DNA from: Streptomyces clavuligerus
Lineage (GTDB): Bacteria; Actinomycetota; Actinomycetes; Streptomycetales; Streptomycetaceae
Reading direction: 5' to 3'
Assembly (NCBI RefSeq): GCF_005519465.1
Contig: NZ_CP027858.1
Location: forward strand, 6,125,001-6,189,000
DNA length: 64,000 nt
A model generated the notes under the pieces. That model worked only from the letters and a program-made list of their open reading frames with translations, was not told where the DNA came from and did no database searches. A program made the position numbers and the translations under genes. The first letter of the stretch is position 1. Every line of letters begins with the position of its first letter. Below, piece after piece: positions 37,301 through 44,940 of the stretch.

Positions 37301-38439
37301 ACGCCGACCGGCAGGAGAAGGCAGTCGAGGCCCGCGACGGCGCGGCGCGGCGGTTCCGGCACCTGTGCCTGGTGGGTCTGGCCGAGGACGCGGGCGTCGT
37401 ACCCGAACTCGACGCCGGGGACGGTACCAAGGCCACTCTGGAGGTGGCGCGCGCCATGGCGGCACGGTGGCCCCAGGTCCCGCATGCCCCGCGCCACCTC
37501 GGCGACGCCGCCACCCGCCTCTCCGAAGCCGTCCACGAGGCCCGCCGCCACCTCGGCGTCCGAGCCGACCTGGAGCTGGAGCCCGACGACGACATCCAGC
37601 TCTTCACTGCCACCCTGGAGGGCGTCCGCGTGGGGGCGACCGGTCTGCTCGCCGTGCTTACCCAGGAGCGCGACCGCAGCGGCGACGACATCAGCACCGC
37701 CGAACGGCGCCTCTTCGACCAGATCCTCACCGGTGACATCCGCCGCCACCTCGCCGCCCGCATCCGCCGGGCCGGCGAACTCGTCGCGCACATGAACGGG
37801 CACCTGGAGCGGGTCCGTACCGCCTCCAACGTTGCCGTCCAGCTAGTCTGGGACGTCCGCCCCGACCTCCCCGACAGCACCCGCACCGCCCGCCAACTGC
37901 TCCTGAAGGACCCAGGCCGGGTCACCGAGTCCGACCGGGAGGCCCTGCACGCCTTCTTCCGTGCCCGCATCGAGGAGACCAAGGGCAGCGACACGGCCGC
38001 GAGCTGGGAGGAGCACCTCGGCGAGGTGCTCGACTACACCGCCTGGCACACCTTCACCGTCCGCCTCGACCGGGCCGACGGGAGCGGCTGGCAGCCCCTG
38101 ACAAAGCGGCTGCACGGCGCGCTCTCCGGCGGGGAGAAAGCCATCGCACTGCACCTGCCCCTGTTCGCCGCCGTGGCCGCCCACTACGAGGACGTGCCCC
38201 TGGCACCCCGCCCGATCCTCCTCGACGAGGTCTTCGTCGGCGTCGACACCGTCAACCGCGGACAGGTCTTCGCGCTGCTCACCGCACTCGACCTGGACCT
38301 CATGATCACCTCCGACCACGAGTGGGGAAACTACAGGGAGCTGCCCGGCATCGCCGTCCACCAACTCCTGACCGACGGAGACGACGCCGTCACCAGCGCG
38401 CGCTTCGTCTGGAACGGCACGGGAATGGAGGAAGGATGA
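34306..38439 (+). CDS. jetC: Wadjet type II SMC-like ATPase JetC (TIGR02680)
   Basis: This 1,377-aa SMC/MukB-like motor has an N-terminal Walker A (GQNGTGKSKALEL, near residue 65), long coiled-coil arms (roughly 270-560 and 760-1000) around a hinge, and a C-terminal head with signature LSGGEKAIALH and Walker B PILLDEVFVGVD. It starts with GTG at 34306 inside the jetB stop codon, with an AGAAGGAG site upstream. In Wadjet systems the JetABC complex loads on and extrudes plasmid DNA using ATP (known). All ATPase motifs are intact, so function is likely. Confidence 0.94.
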   Translation: MSVTELPLQRRPEETIDPSPVHDADTGRGRWRPHRAGILNVWRYYDETFTFHQGRLLLRGQNGTGKSKALELLLPFLFDASLRPNRLSTFGGSERTMHWNLLGQGASGKTRVGYVWMEFRRVGDDGAEHWFGCGARLHASGHTTTAHADYFTTIARIAHPDGVHLVNDTGQPLTKAALTEALRDRGEVHPSATDYRTTVRRELFAGMGEQRYESLLSALLQLRQPKLSERLDPSLLSTLLSRALPPLGEGEITELAEGFERLDRQRDHLDRLDAEVTAAENVASRQRAYARRVLRAGAAALISATTEMDDLTRDARVSAQEYEKACEERGSTLALREELDLRAHALDEIIEGLRESDAYQKGEELDRLRRGTEEQVAAAAELRTAARSAESDAEEDRKHADDVAGHARSCVEHARATADETNRSARAAGMESIHHEVKTILDAEGEVKSLGNGTASTPVRTGSRRSDAPGAAARRLLRGAVTARREQVADITDAIDAHDRAVRDRGTAEGLLDEARTRLADAIAHRDTAATAGDNALAAQAERLLAWARNWTEMRIADLDELAARAAVEADVRELVETVARPLEEEITTERAAFRTAQQGLEQERDLLDARRSKLSGETDLQPVAPPTRTTVRTAAAGAPLWRLIAFHENVPLPVQAGVEAALEASGLLDAWVSASEGFTLPGHDTRVEVGLATTAPGSSLLDVLRPEEHIPVLAGTVTRILAGIAYGTPLPGGHPVAVSSDGTWRLAPATGSWSKPEPAHIGALARQRAKQRESTELAELIAEKDASLATLADRLRELGARAARLADDRSARPDHRELDACRRDWDQAEEKVAARDDAVRYATEHLAAREGDVAGALRTLSRRAAENGLPTDRDRLRELGRDMERFRDLADTWTDARIDAIAAAERAEETAARADRSRLLAEKQAADAAAAEAKAAGMTARLKAVEETVGADYRQIVARVAETRAERVRCGKEARQAAELLLGLEGRIGELRATSGQDADRQEKAVEARDGAARRFRHLCLVGLAEDAGVVPELDAGDGTKATLEVARAMAARWPQVPHAPRHLGDAATRLSEAVHEARRHLGVRADLELEPDDDIQLFTATLEGVRVGATGLLAVLTQERDRSGDDISTAERRLFDQILTGDIRRHLAARIRRAGELVAHMNGHLERVRTASNVAVQLVWDVRPDLPDSTRTARQLLLKDPGRVTESDREALHAFFRARIEETKGSDTAASWEEHLGEVLDYTAWHTFTVRLDRADGSGWQPLTKRLHGALSGGEKAIALHLPLFAAVAAHYEDVPLAPRPILLDEVFVGVDTVNRGQVFALLTALDLDLMITSDHEWGNYRELPGIAVHQLLTDGDDAVTSARFVWNGTGMEEG

Positions 38440-39743
38440 CCTTGCAAGACCACCCCGTGTCCGGCGGGCTGACCTCTCGGGAGCATCTTGCCTTGGGCGA
38501 CGCGCCCCTTCGCCGCCCCGAACTCCTTGCCGTCTGGCAGACGGTCCACGACCGTCTCTCCTCCGGCCGCCCCGTCACACGCGTACGCCTCGGACCTCTG
38601 GACGAGACCCAGCGCGAAGCCCTCGCAGACCTCCTGGGCCTGGACCGCCTGCCGGACCCCCGGCCCTCCGTTGCCCTGGCGTGCCTGGAGGAGGCCGTCA
38701 CCGAGCTCTCCGGCCGCACCGTACGAGAAGTCGTCGCCGAACTCATCGGCCCACTCGGCGACAGAGCCGGTGAACGCCGTCGCCAGGAGGACGAACGCGC
38801 CGGTCTGTGGGCCTGGCTGGCTGGTCACGACACGGTACGGGCGCAGCCGGTGCTCACCGACTGGGCTGCGTCATGTCGAGCCGCAGGACTGGTCGGTGGT
38901 TCGACGGAGCGCACCCGTACGCTGCTCATCGACGCGCTCAAGGTGCTCGCCGAGCTACCCGGCCAGGCCGAACCTCTACCAGTCTTCGCCGCCCGAGTCC
39001 TGAACGGTCACGCGCACGCTCTCGACGACGGCACACCCGTCTCCACCCTCGTCCTGCGTGCCCTGGCGACTCTGTACGACATTGCACCGCCGCAGTCCGC
39101 GGCGGAACGGCGCGCCCTGTGGTCCCGCGCCGGTGTCGCCGACGACGAGCTGTCCGCCACCGTCATCGCCGGCGGACTGCGCCCTGTCGGCGACGGCCTT
39201 CTCGCCCGTGTGGCCCGCCTGTGTACCGAGGCCGGCCAGGCCGCCAGCCTGACTCTCGCCCACGTCAGGAACCCGGGCGAGCTCACCCTGCCCGCCACCC
39301 CTGCCTCACTCGTCGTCCACGTAGTGGAGAACCCCAGCATCTTGGCTCTGGCCCTCCGTCGCTTCGGCTCCAACTGCCCACCGCTTGTCTGCACGTCCGG
39401 CTGGCCCAACAGCGCAGCTATCCAGCTCCTGCGCCTACTCGCGGACCAAGGCGCTGCTCTCCGTTACCACGGTGACTTCGACGGCGAAGGCATCCGCATT
39501 GCCGCATACGTCATGGAGAAAGCAGGGGCGCACCCCTGGCGCATGACGGCGGCAGACTACCGATCCGCGATCGTCCGCAACGCGCACGGTCCTCGACCTG
39601 GGCGCATCACCGGAGCACCGTGGGATCCCGAGTTGGCCGAAGCCATGGCGGGGCACGACATCGCCGTGGTCGAGGAGCTGGTAGCCGATGTGCTGTTGGA
39701 AGATCTCACTGCTACGACTCGTCAGCGACACCCCTCCGGCTGA
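38436..39743 (+). CDS. jetD: Wadjet type II nuclease JetD (TIGR02679, Toprim-like)
   Basis: A 435-aa protein that overlaps the end of jetC by ATGA. The C-terminal Toprim/topoisomerase-VI-A-like domain carries the acidic motif YHGDFDGEGIRIA (DxDxEG) and an upstream SGWPNSA segment. The N-terminal part is the family's helical region (ELLAVWQTV). JetD cleaves DNA once the SMC complex has extruded a small circle (known for Wadjet). With jetA, jetB and jetC it makes a complete, apparently intact operon. Confidence 0.92.
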   Translation: MTLQDHPVSGGLTSREHLALGDAPLRRPELLAVWQTVHDRLSSGRPVTRVRLGPLDETQREALADLLGLDRLPDPRPSVALACLEEAVTELSGRTVREVVAELIGPLGDRAGERRRQEDERAGLWAWLAGHDTVRAQPVLTDWAASCRAAGLVGGSTERTRTLLIDALKVLAELPGQAEPLPVFAARVLNGHAHALDDGTPVSTLVLRALATLYDIAPPQSAAERRALWSRAGVADDELSATVIAGGLRPVGDGLLARVARLCTEAGQAASLTLAHVRNPGELTLPATPASLVVHVVENPSILALALRRFGSNCPPLVCTSGWPNSAAIQLLRLLADQGAALRYHGDFDGEGIRIAAYVMEKAGAHPWRMTAADYRSAIVRNAHGPRPGRITGAPWDPELAEAMAGHDIAVVEELVADVLLEDLTATTRQRHPSG

Positions 39744-40190
39744 CCCTTCACTCCAGACGATTGACGGGCCGTAGGCCGGTGTTGGACCGTGGTGATGTCG
39801 ACTGTTGTTTTGCGTGGCCCAGTTTCTATGACGCATCACATGGAGCGTGGCACCAGGTGGCTTTGGGAGTCGTCCTAACGGAGTTGGCGGACACCAGCAA
39901 GGGCAAATCCCACCGCAAGGTTCGGTTGAGCTTCTTCGGTGGGTGAGCCGAGTCGGCTGCACCACAGTCGCGAAGTCCGGCTGCGCCAACTGGACGATCG
40001 AGCCGCGTACCCGAACCTGCTGGTGGGTCGTCGGAACACGAGGGGACGGCGGTTGGAGTTACGGGAGCCTATTCGGGTTTCTGCGTAAGGGCCAAGGCGC
40101 GGGCCGTGCCCGCTGAGGCCGCTCATCGTCGATGGCCACAAATCGCATGAGCCCGTATGGATTGTCAGATCGTGCGGATAGCCTGTCGGG
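39744..40190. other. Module boundary region between the Wadjet and Hsp70 modules
   Basis: These 447 bases contain no gene. They hold the second yjbQ-tail repeat (39874-39946), followed by about 240 bp that should carry the promoter of the next operon. Nothing else was recognised. Confidence 0.6.
39874..39946 (+). repeat. yjbQ-tail/att-like repeat B
   Basis: End motif CCTAACGGAGTTGGCGGAC (one G shorter than in A and C) followed in frame by the tail LADTSKGKSHRKVRLSFFGG and a stop at 39944-39946. It lies about 130 bp downstream of jetD, closing the Wadjet module. No yjbQ body is present upstream. Confidence 0.75.
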
Positions 40191-41894
40191 GTGTACGAGA
40201 TGACGGACCCGGTGGCCGCTCGGCAGGCGGCGAAAGCGGCTGAGCGAGAGCGCCTGAAACGTGCGCGTGAACGCAGGGAGAACCAGGGCTCATCCAGCGT
40301 GAGCAGCTTCGTTCAGCGCAAGTGGCGTTGGCTCGGCGTCGGGGACGGCGAGGCGGTCGAAGCCGTCCTGGCCATGCTCACGGAGGCAGTGGCGGCCACC
40401 GGCCTGCCCGAGGCTGAGCGGGCGATCCTCACGCAGGCCATCGGCGGCGATCCGGACCGCGACAGCCTGCTGCCCGCCGTGCGCATGGGGTTGGGCCTCC
40501 TGTCGCCGGAGTCGGTCCTCGGTCATCTGCGGAGCCTCTGGGCCGGTGGTGTGCGATGGCTCAACGAATCGGGCCTGGAGCGGTGCAGGGTGCTGTGTTC
40601 AACGGCGCCCGCCCTGGAACTGGTCGGCAAGCGGTCCCACGCGCTCTCGGGCGGACCCGCCTTCAGCCTCTTCGCCACCGCCTGCACACGCGGCGCGATA
40701 CCCGTGCCGAACCGGTTCCTCGACGAGCTCCTCGAACGGGCGCCCCTGTCCGTCATCGACGATCTGGTCGACCACGGCGGCCTCATGCCTGAGGACGCGC
40801 CCTGGACCAGACGGGATGAGCAGGAGGGCCTGTACCTGCGCGCCCGTCTCGCCCCCTCGACGGTCAGCGGTGAGCAGGCCGAATGCCTCGCCTGGCAGAC
40901 GTACCTGCGACGGCAGTCCTTCCTCGGTGACGACGATCTCGCCCGACAGGAGCCGGACGACGTGTGGGACCTGCTGTACGACGTCGTCATGGACGGCGAC
41001 GTGACGGCCGTGGACGCGCTCGACGCGGCACTGCCGCGGCCGCAGCAGATCGAGCTTCGCGACCTCAAGTCGGGTGCGCTGTCGGGGCAGTGGCCGCCGC
41101 GCATGACCGAGGATAGGGGACTCTGGTTGCTGATGGCCGCTCTGTGGCGCCCGCAGGGCCTTGTCGACGCCGGACGGAGCCCGTTCTACGCCCTTGTCGC
41201 ACTGAACCGCGCCTACGACCTCGTGAAGGCCGGTGACCTGGAGGCGGCGGCCCAGCAGGCCCGGTCCCTCACCAGGGACAGCGTGAGCAACCGCAGGGTT
41301 CCCGCGGAGCTGGCCGAGGAGGCCAACGCCCTCGCGGCATACGTGGCCGCGAGACAGAGCGAGCGGCTCGAGTCGCGCACGGAACGGGACAGGCTCCTCG
41401 ATTCCGCCGAGGAGTACGCCAGTAGAGCCGCCGCGCGGGGAGGGGCCGCCGCCGAACGCAACCTTCGGCTCCTTCGTGCCTGGAGAGGGACGAGGAGGAA
41501 TGACCGTGGCCCGTTCGGTAATCCCTTCCTCGACATCGGCTTGGATCACGGGGCCGGAGGGTGGGAGGAGCGCTGCCGGGACATCTTCCGGGAGCGCGAG
41601 GGGGACGCCAGGGCCCAGTCGGAGCTGAACATGGCCGAGGAACGCATTCGTGACGCACTGCGCGGCGAGGTGGGCTGGGACGTCTTCTACCAATTGCCGC
41701 TCGACCGGTCACGGTACGTCGTGCCCTCTCAGGTGCCGAACCATCTGGTGCCCCCCGTGGAGGCCCTGCCGCGCCGGACCGCACTGACGAGCGGCGGCGA
41801 GCTGGAGGCCATACGCGCCCGTGCAGCCGTGGAGCTCCTCGACGACTTCCGGACCACCGCGCCGCGCCTCGACCGCCACAGCTCCCCACGATGA
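40191..41894 (+). CDS. Hsp70-module protein 1, helical, possible degenerate J-like C-terminus
   Basis: A 567-aa protein I do not recognise as a named family. It starts with GTG at 40191 (an ATG follows at 40200). The N-terminal 35 residues are highly charged (AAKAAERERLKRARERR). The middle is alpha-helical, with repeat-like blocks that suggest a TPR/HEAT-like scaffold. Around residues 440-485, NPFLDIGL, then WEERCRDIFRE, then QSELNMAEERIRDAL follow the helix spacing of a J domain but lack HPD. It is the first gene of a three-gene operon with the Hsp70-NYN fusion. It might deliver clients or sense infection; this is inference. Confidence 0.65.
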   Translation: MYEMTDPVAARQAAKAAERERLKRARERRENQGSSSVSSFVQRKWRWLGVGDGEAVEAVLAMLTEAVAATGLPEAERAILTQAIGGDPDRDSLLPAVRMGLGLLSPESVLGHLRSLWAGGVRWLNESGLERCRVLCSTAPALELVGKRSHALSGGPAFSLFATACTRGAIPVPNRFLDELLERAPLSVIDDLVDHGGLMPEDAPWTRRDEQEGLYLRARLAPSTVSGEQAECLAWQTYLRRQSFLGDDDLARQEPDDVWDLLYDVVMDGDVTAVDALDAALPRPQQIELRDLKSGALSGQWPPRMTEDRGLWLLMAALWRPQGLVDAGRSPFYALVALNRAYDLVKAGDLEAAAQQARSLTRDSVSNRRVPAELAEEANALAAYVAARQSERLESRTERDRLLDSAEEYASRAAARGGAAAERNLRLLRAWRGTRRNDRGPFGNPFLDIGLDHGAGGWEERCRDIFREREGDARAQSELNMAEERIRDALRGEVGWDVFYQLPLDRSRYVVPSQVPNHLVPPVEALPRRTALTSGGELEAIRARAAVELLDDFRTTAPRLDRHSSPR

Positions 41895-41953
41895 TCGCTT
41901 CGGCGTAGTCGCCCTGATCCACCGTCCGAGCCGAACGAAGCAGAGCAGCCCTG

Positions 41954-42586
41954 ATGCCTTCCAAGAAGAAGACTCCCAAGAAAAAGCGGGCACACCGCTC
42001 GTGCCCCGCGTGCGGGCAGATGCAGCCCGGGGCACGGGTCTCGCCGTCACCGAACAAGCCGGGAGGTCTGAAGCGTCGGCGGGAGCGGCACATGGGCGCC
42101 CCGGCCGAGCCCGCCGAGACCAGTGTCGTCAAAGCTCCGCCGCATCCTGCTCCGATCGACGCGATGACAGTCATCCAAGGTGTGGCGGCCTGCGTTTCGG
42201 AGGCACTGGAGGCTGCCGGAGCCGAGGGGACACCCCCGGCCGGTGCGCTCACCGCAGCGGTGCGCCGGGCGGTCCTGGACGAGTTCCGCACACGCGCTCA
42301 GTTCGCCGGACGGCTTGCCGAGATCGACGCGCTGCTCTGGTCCCGGGCCGGGGACAGCCGCGAGACCGTCGGGGGTGCGATGGCGGCTCACCTGCGGGAA
42401 CTGCGACTGCTGCGGGTCACGGAGCCGGAGGAGAGCGACCGGTTCGTGGTGACCGAGGGAGAGGGGGACGCCTTCGAGCTGCTGAGCCCTGCGTACGTGG
42501 ACGAGTTGACGGGGAAGGTCATTCTCGCGGGGCAGCTCCGGCGCATCACCGGACCTGCGGGCGCGAAGGCGGGGGAGGAAGCATGA
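41954..42586 (+). CDS. Hsp70-module protein 2, small zinc-ribbon-like/basic protein
   Basis: A 210-aa protein with a Lys-rich N-terminus (MPSKKKTPKKKRAHRSC) and a single CPACGQ knuckle, followed by a short linker and a helical/winged-helix-like C-terminal part (residues 70-205). Its stop codon overlaps the start of the Hsp70 gene (ATGA), so its expression is linked to the chaperone. By position it could be a nucleotide-exchange or adaptor factor, but no GrpE signature is seen. The 60-bp gap before it has no strong ribosome-binding site. Confidence 0.65.
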   Translation: MPSKKKTPKKKRAHRSCPACGQMQPGARVSPSPNKPGGLKRRRERHMGAPAEPAETSVVKAPPHPAPIDAMTVIQGVAACVSEALEAAGAEGTPPAGALTAAVRRAVLDEFRTRAQFAGRLAEIDALLWSRAGDSRETVGGAMAAHLRELRLLRVTEPEESDRFVVTEGEGDAFELLSPAYVDELTGKVILAGQLRRITGPAGAKAGEEA

Positions 42587-44652
42587 CGGCCACCGGAATC
42601 GACTTCGGGACCACCAACTCGGTCGTGGCTCAGTGGAACGGCGAGTACGTCGAGATCCTGGAGATCGGCGGGCAGGGTCTGGACGCGAACTGGAGGCGCG
42701 AGGGGTTCGAGCTGCTCTACCCGTCGGTCGTCGGTACAAGTTCCCTACGGCCGGGCACCCTGTTCGGCTGGGAGGCGAAACTCCGCTCCGAGCAGGCAGT
42801 CGAGGCGTGCAAGCGGATGCTGCGAGAGGAGCCCTTCGTCCAGCTGGGCGGTGAGCGGTTCGCCGCGACCACTGCGGCGGCCGGCGTCTTCCACGCCATC
42901 GCGGGCGCGGCACAGGAAGAGGCCGCCACCGAGATCCACGACGCCGTCATCACCGTGCCCGCCAACGCGACCGGTGCGGCCCGTTACCGGACCCGCGAAG
43001 CCGCGCGTGCCGCGGGGCTCACGGTCCGCATGCTGTTGAACGAGCCGACGGCGGCGGCGATCACGTATGCCCACGAGATGGAGGTCGACGGCGAGTTCCT
43101 GGTCTTCGACTGGGGTGGCGGCACGATGGACTCCACCCTCCTCCTGCACGACGACGGGTTCTTCGACGAGAAGGCGAGCAGGGGAGTCAACCGCCTAGGC
43201 GGCCTGGAGATCGACGCTCGGCTCCGCCGCATGGTCCTGGACCGGGCGCCGGTGCGGGGGCGTTGGAGCGATTCCCAGAATCGGATGTTCGCCTTGGAGA
43301 TCGAGCGGGCCAAGATCCTCCTCTCCCATCAGGAGTCGGTCCGCGTCCTGACGCCCGACGACATCACCGTCGAGATCGGGCAGGACGAGTTCTCCGAGGC
43401 GATCCAGGACCTCATTGACCGGGCCTTGGACCCGGTGGAGGAATGCCTGGAGCAGGCCCGGATCGACCCGCGGGGCCTCACCGCGGTACTGATGATCGGC
43501 GGCAGCAGCCAGATCCCGGCGGTGCGCGCCGCAGTCTCGGAGGCGCTCGACTGCGAGCTCGTGGACACAATCATGTGCGACCCGATGACTGCGGTGGCCG
43601 AGGGAGCGGCCATCTGCGCCGCAGCCATGGACGAGGAGCTGAAGAGCACCATCCGTGTGGTGAACACACATGCCCTGGGCACCATCACCAAGGACCGTGA
43701 GGGCAGACGGAAGTTCAGCGCACTCATCGGCCGAAACCAGCGCCTGCCGCAGCAGCGTGTGAAGTCGTACGAGCCGACGAAGGACAACCTCAAGAGGTTG
43801 ACCGTGGAGGTGTGGGAAGGAGACCCGGACCGCGAGGTCGACCACCCGGACAATGTCAAACTGACCGACCTGATCCTGACCTATCCCCGGCAGTGCAGAG
43901 CCGAGGACGGTGTCTTCGACTTGGAGTACGCCTACAGCAAGGAAGGGCTGCTGACGGTCCGGGCGACTCTGCAGAAGACCGGTGAGGTGGTCCTCGACGG
44001 CGAGGTGAAGGTGTTCGGGGACGGGAACGTGCTGCCGGAGGTGAGGAAGGAACTCGACCGGTTGCTCGCCCTTGCCCCGGCCGCCCGAGCCGTGACCACG
44101 CCGACTCACCCCCAGAGGGCGGGCGCCGACGGCCGGAGCAACGGTGTGGCCAAGCCCGCCCCGCCTCGTTCCGCAGCCCCGACGGCCGCAGCGCCGGCTG
44201 TCGCGCCGCCGCTCGTCATCGACGGATCCAACCTCGCGTGGAACGGGCGGCCTCCGCGCACGATGGGCGGCAAGCCGAGTTTCGCGGCACTGCAAGCCGC
44301 CGTGCGGTCGCTGCGCTTCAAGCACCCCGACAGCGACATCCACGTCGTGGTCGACGCCACCCTCCGTCACGACGTGTCGACCGAGGAACGGCCTCTCGTG
44401 GAGGCGGCCATCGCCGACGGCAGTGTGGTGCAGCCCCCGGCCGGAACCGAGGGCCGCGGCGACGCGCTGGTGATCAGCATCGCTCACGAGGTCGGCGGGC
44501 TCATTGTCTCCAACGACAACTTCGCACCGTTCCAACGGGCGAATCCGTGGCTGCGGGGCGCGGGGAGGGTCATGGGAGCGACTCACTCACAGGGCGTATG
44601 GGTCTTTAACCGGCGCGTACCCAATCCTGCGGCGCCTGCTCAGCGGAGGTGA
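42583..44652 (+). CDS. Hsp70-like ATPase fused to a NYN/PIN-like ribonuclease domain
   Basis: A 689-aa protein. Residues 1-375 are a complete actin-fold Hsp70 ATPase: phosphate-1 GIDFGTTNS, phosphate-2 VFDWGGGTMD, adenosine motif MIGGSSQIPAVRAA and DPMTAVAEGAAI. Residues 375-510 resemble a shortened substrate-binding beta domain; the lid is missing. After an Ala/Pro-rich linker (about 510-542) comes a NYN/Zc3h12a-type nuclease domain: Asp547 in VIDGSN, Asp591 in VVVDAT, Asp627 in GRGDALVI and Asp645 in VSNDNF. These match the acidic active site of PIN/NYN RNases. The fusion suggests chaperone-controlled RNA cleavage. ATG 42583 follows GGGGGAGG. Both domains look intact. Confidence 0.88.
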   Translation: MTATGIDFGTTNSVVAQWNGEYVEILEIGGQGLDANWRREGFELLYPSVVGTSSLRPGTLFGWEAKLRSEQAVEACKRMLREEPFVQLGGERFAATTAAAGVFHAIAGAAQEEAATEIHDAVITVPANATGAARYRTREAARAAGLTVRMLLNEPTAAAITYAHEMEVDGEFLVFDWGGGTMDSTLLLHDDGFFDEKASRGVNRLGGLEIDARLRRMVLDRAPVRGRWSDSQNRMFALEIERAKILLSHQESVRVLTPDDITVEIGQDEFSEAIQDLIDRALDPVEECLEQARIDPRGLTAVLMIGGSSQIPAVRAAVSEALDCELVDTIMCDPMTAVAEGAAICAAAMDEELKSTIRVVNTHALGTITKDREGRRKFSALIGRNQRLPQQRVKSYEPTKDNLKRLTVEVWEGDPDREVDHPDNVKLTDLILTYPRQCRAEDGVFDLEYAYSKEGLLTVRATLQKTGEVVLDGEVKVFGDGNVLPEVRKELDRLLALAPAARAVTTPTHPQRAGADGRSNGVAKPAPPRSAAPTAAAPAVAPPLVIDGSNLAWNGRPPRTMGGKPSFAALQAAVRSLRFKHPDSDIHVVVDATLRHDVSTEERPLVEAAIADGSVVQPPAGTEGRGDALVISIAHEVGGLIVSNDNFAPFQRANPWLRGAGRVMGATHSQGVWVFNRRVPNPAAPAQRR

Positions 44653-44726
44653 CATGTTTGGGCGAACGCTCGCGGCCGACGGGGGTCTGGCGCAGGTTCG
44701 GGTGACAGGTTAGGTCAAGGGCGGCA

Positions 44727-44736
44727 GCTACCCTTG
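44727..44736. repeat. Possible inverted arm site near the right island junction
   Basis: GCTACCCTTG here is a near reverse complement of CAAGGGGTAGC at the left junction (from 23882). It lies just inside the right end of the inserted DNA. It may be a recombinase arm-type site or chance. Confidence 0.35.
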
Positions 44737-44742
44737 TGGTTG

Positions 44743-44814
44743 CCTTAACGGAGGTTGGCGGACACCAACGTCGACAATGCCGAGCGGCAGGTACGGCTGA
44801 GCTTCCTCGGCTGA
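44743..44814 (+). repeat. yjbQ-tail/att-like repeat C, probable native yjbQ 3' end
   Basis: End motif CCTTAACGGAGGTTGGCGGAC followed in frame by LADTNVDNAERQVRLSFLG and a stop (44812-44814). It is followed 28 bp later by a strong terminator and then by ordinary convergent chromosomal genes. It is therefore the best candidate for the original 3' end of the yjbQ gene at 23512. Confidence 0.78.
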
Positions 44815-44842
44815 CCTGCATCGCGGCCACGGCTCCCCTGAA

Positions 44843-44892
44843 CGGCCGGTACCCGGCCCGGAACACGGTGGTTCCGGGCCGGGTACCGGCCG
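44843..44892. terminator. Long perfect hairpin terminator after the yjbQ tail
   Basis: Perfect 22-bp arms (44843-44864 and 44871-44892) with a 6-nt loop lie between the displaced yjbQ tail and a convergent gene, so it can serve both directions. Its position supports 44814 as the native end of yjbQ. Confidence 0.8.
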
Positions 44893-44940
44893 TGTCGCTG
44901 TTCGGTTGTGCCGTCTGTGCCGTCTGTTCCGTTGCCGGGG

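Noticed and set aside
39620..39946. 108-aa open frame ending in the yjbQ tail at repeat B, as a real gene
   Set aside because: Only the last 20 residues resemble YjbQ; the rest overlaps jetD out of frame and has no ribosome-binding site.
23880..44759. Integrase or transposase inside the yjbQ island
   Set aside because: All sizeable genes in the island were assigned; none has tyrosine or serine recombinase or DDE motifs.
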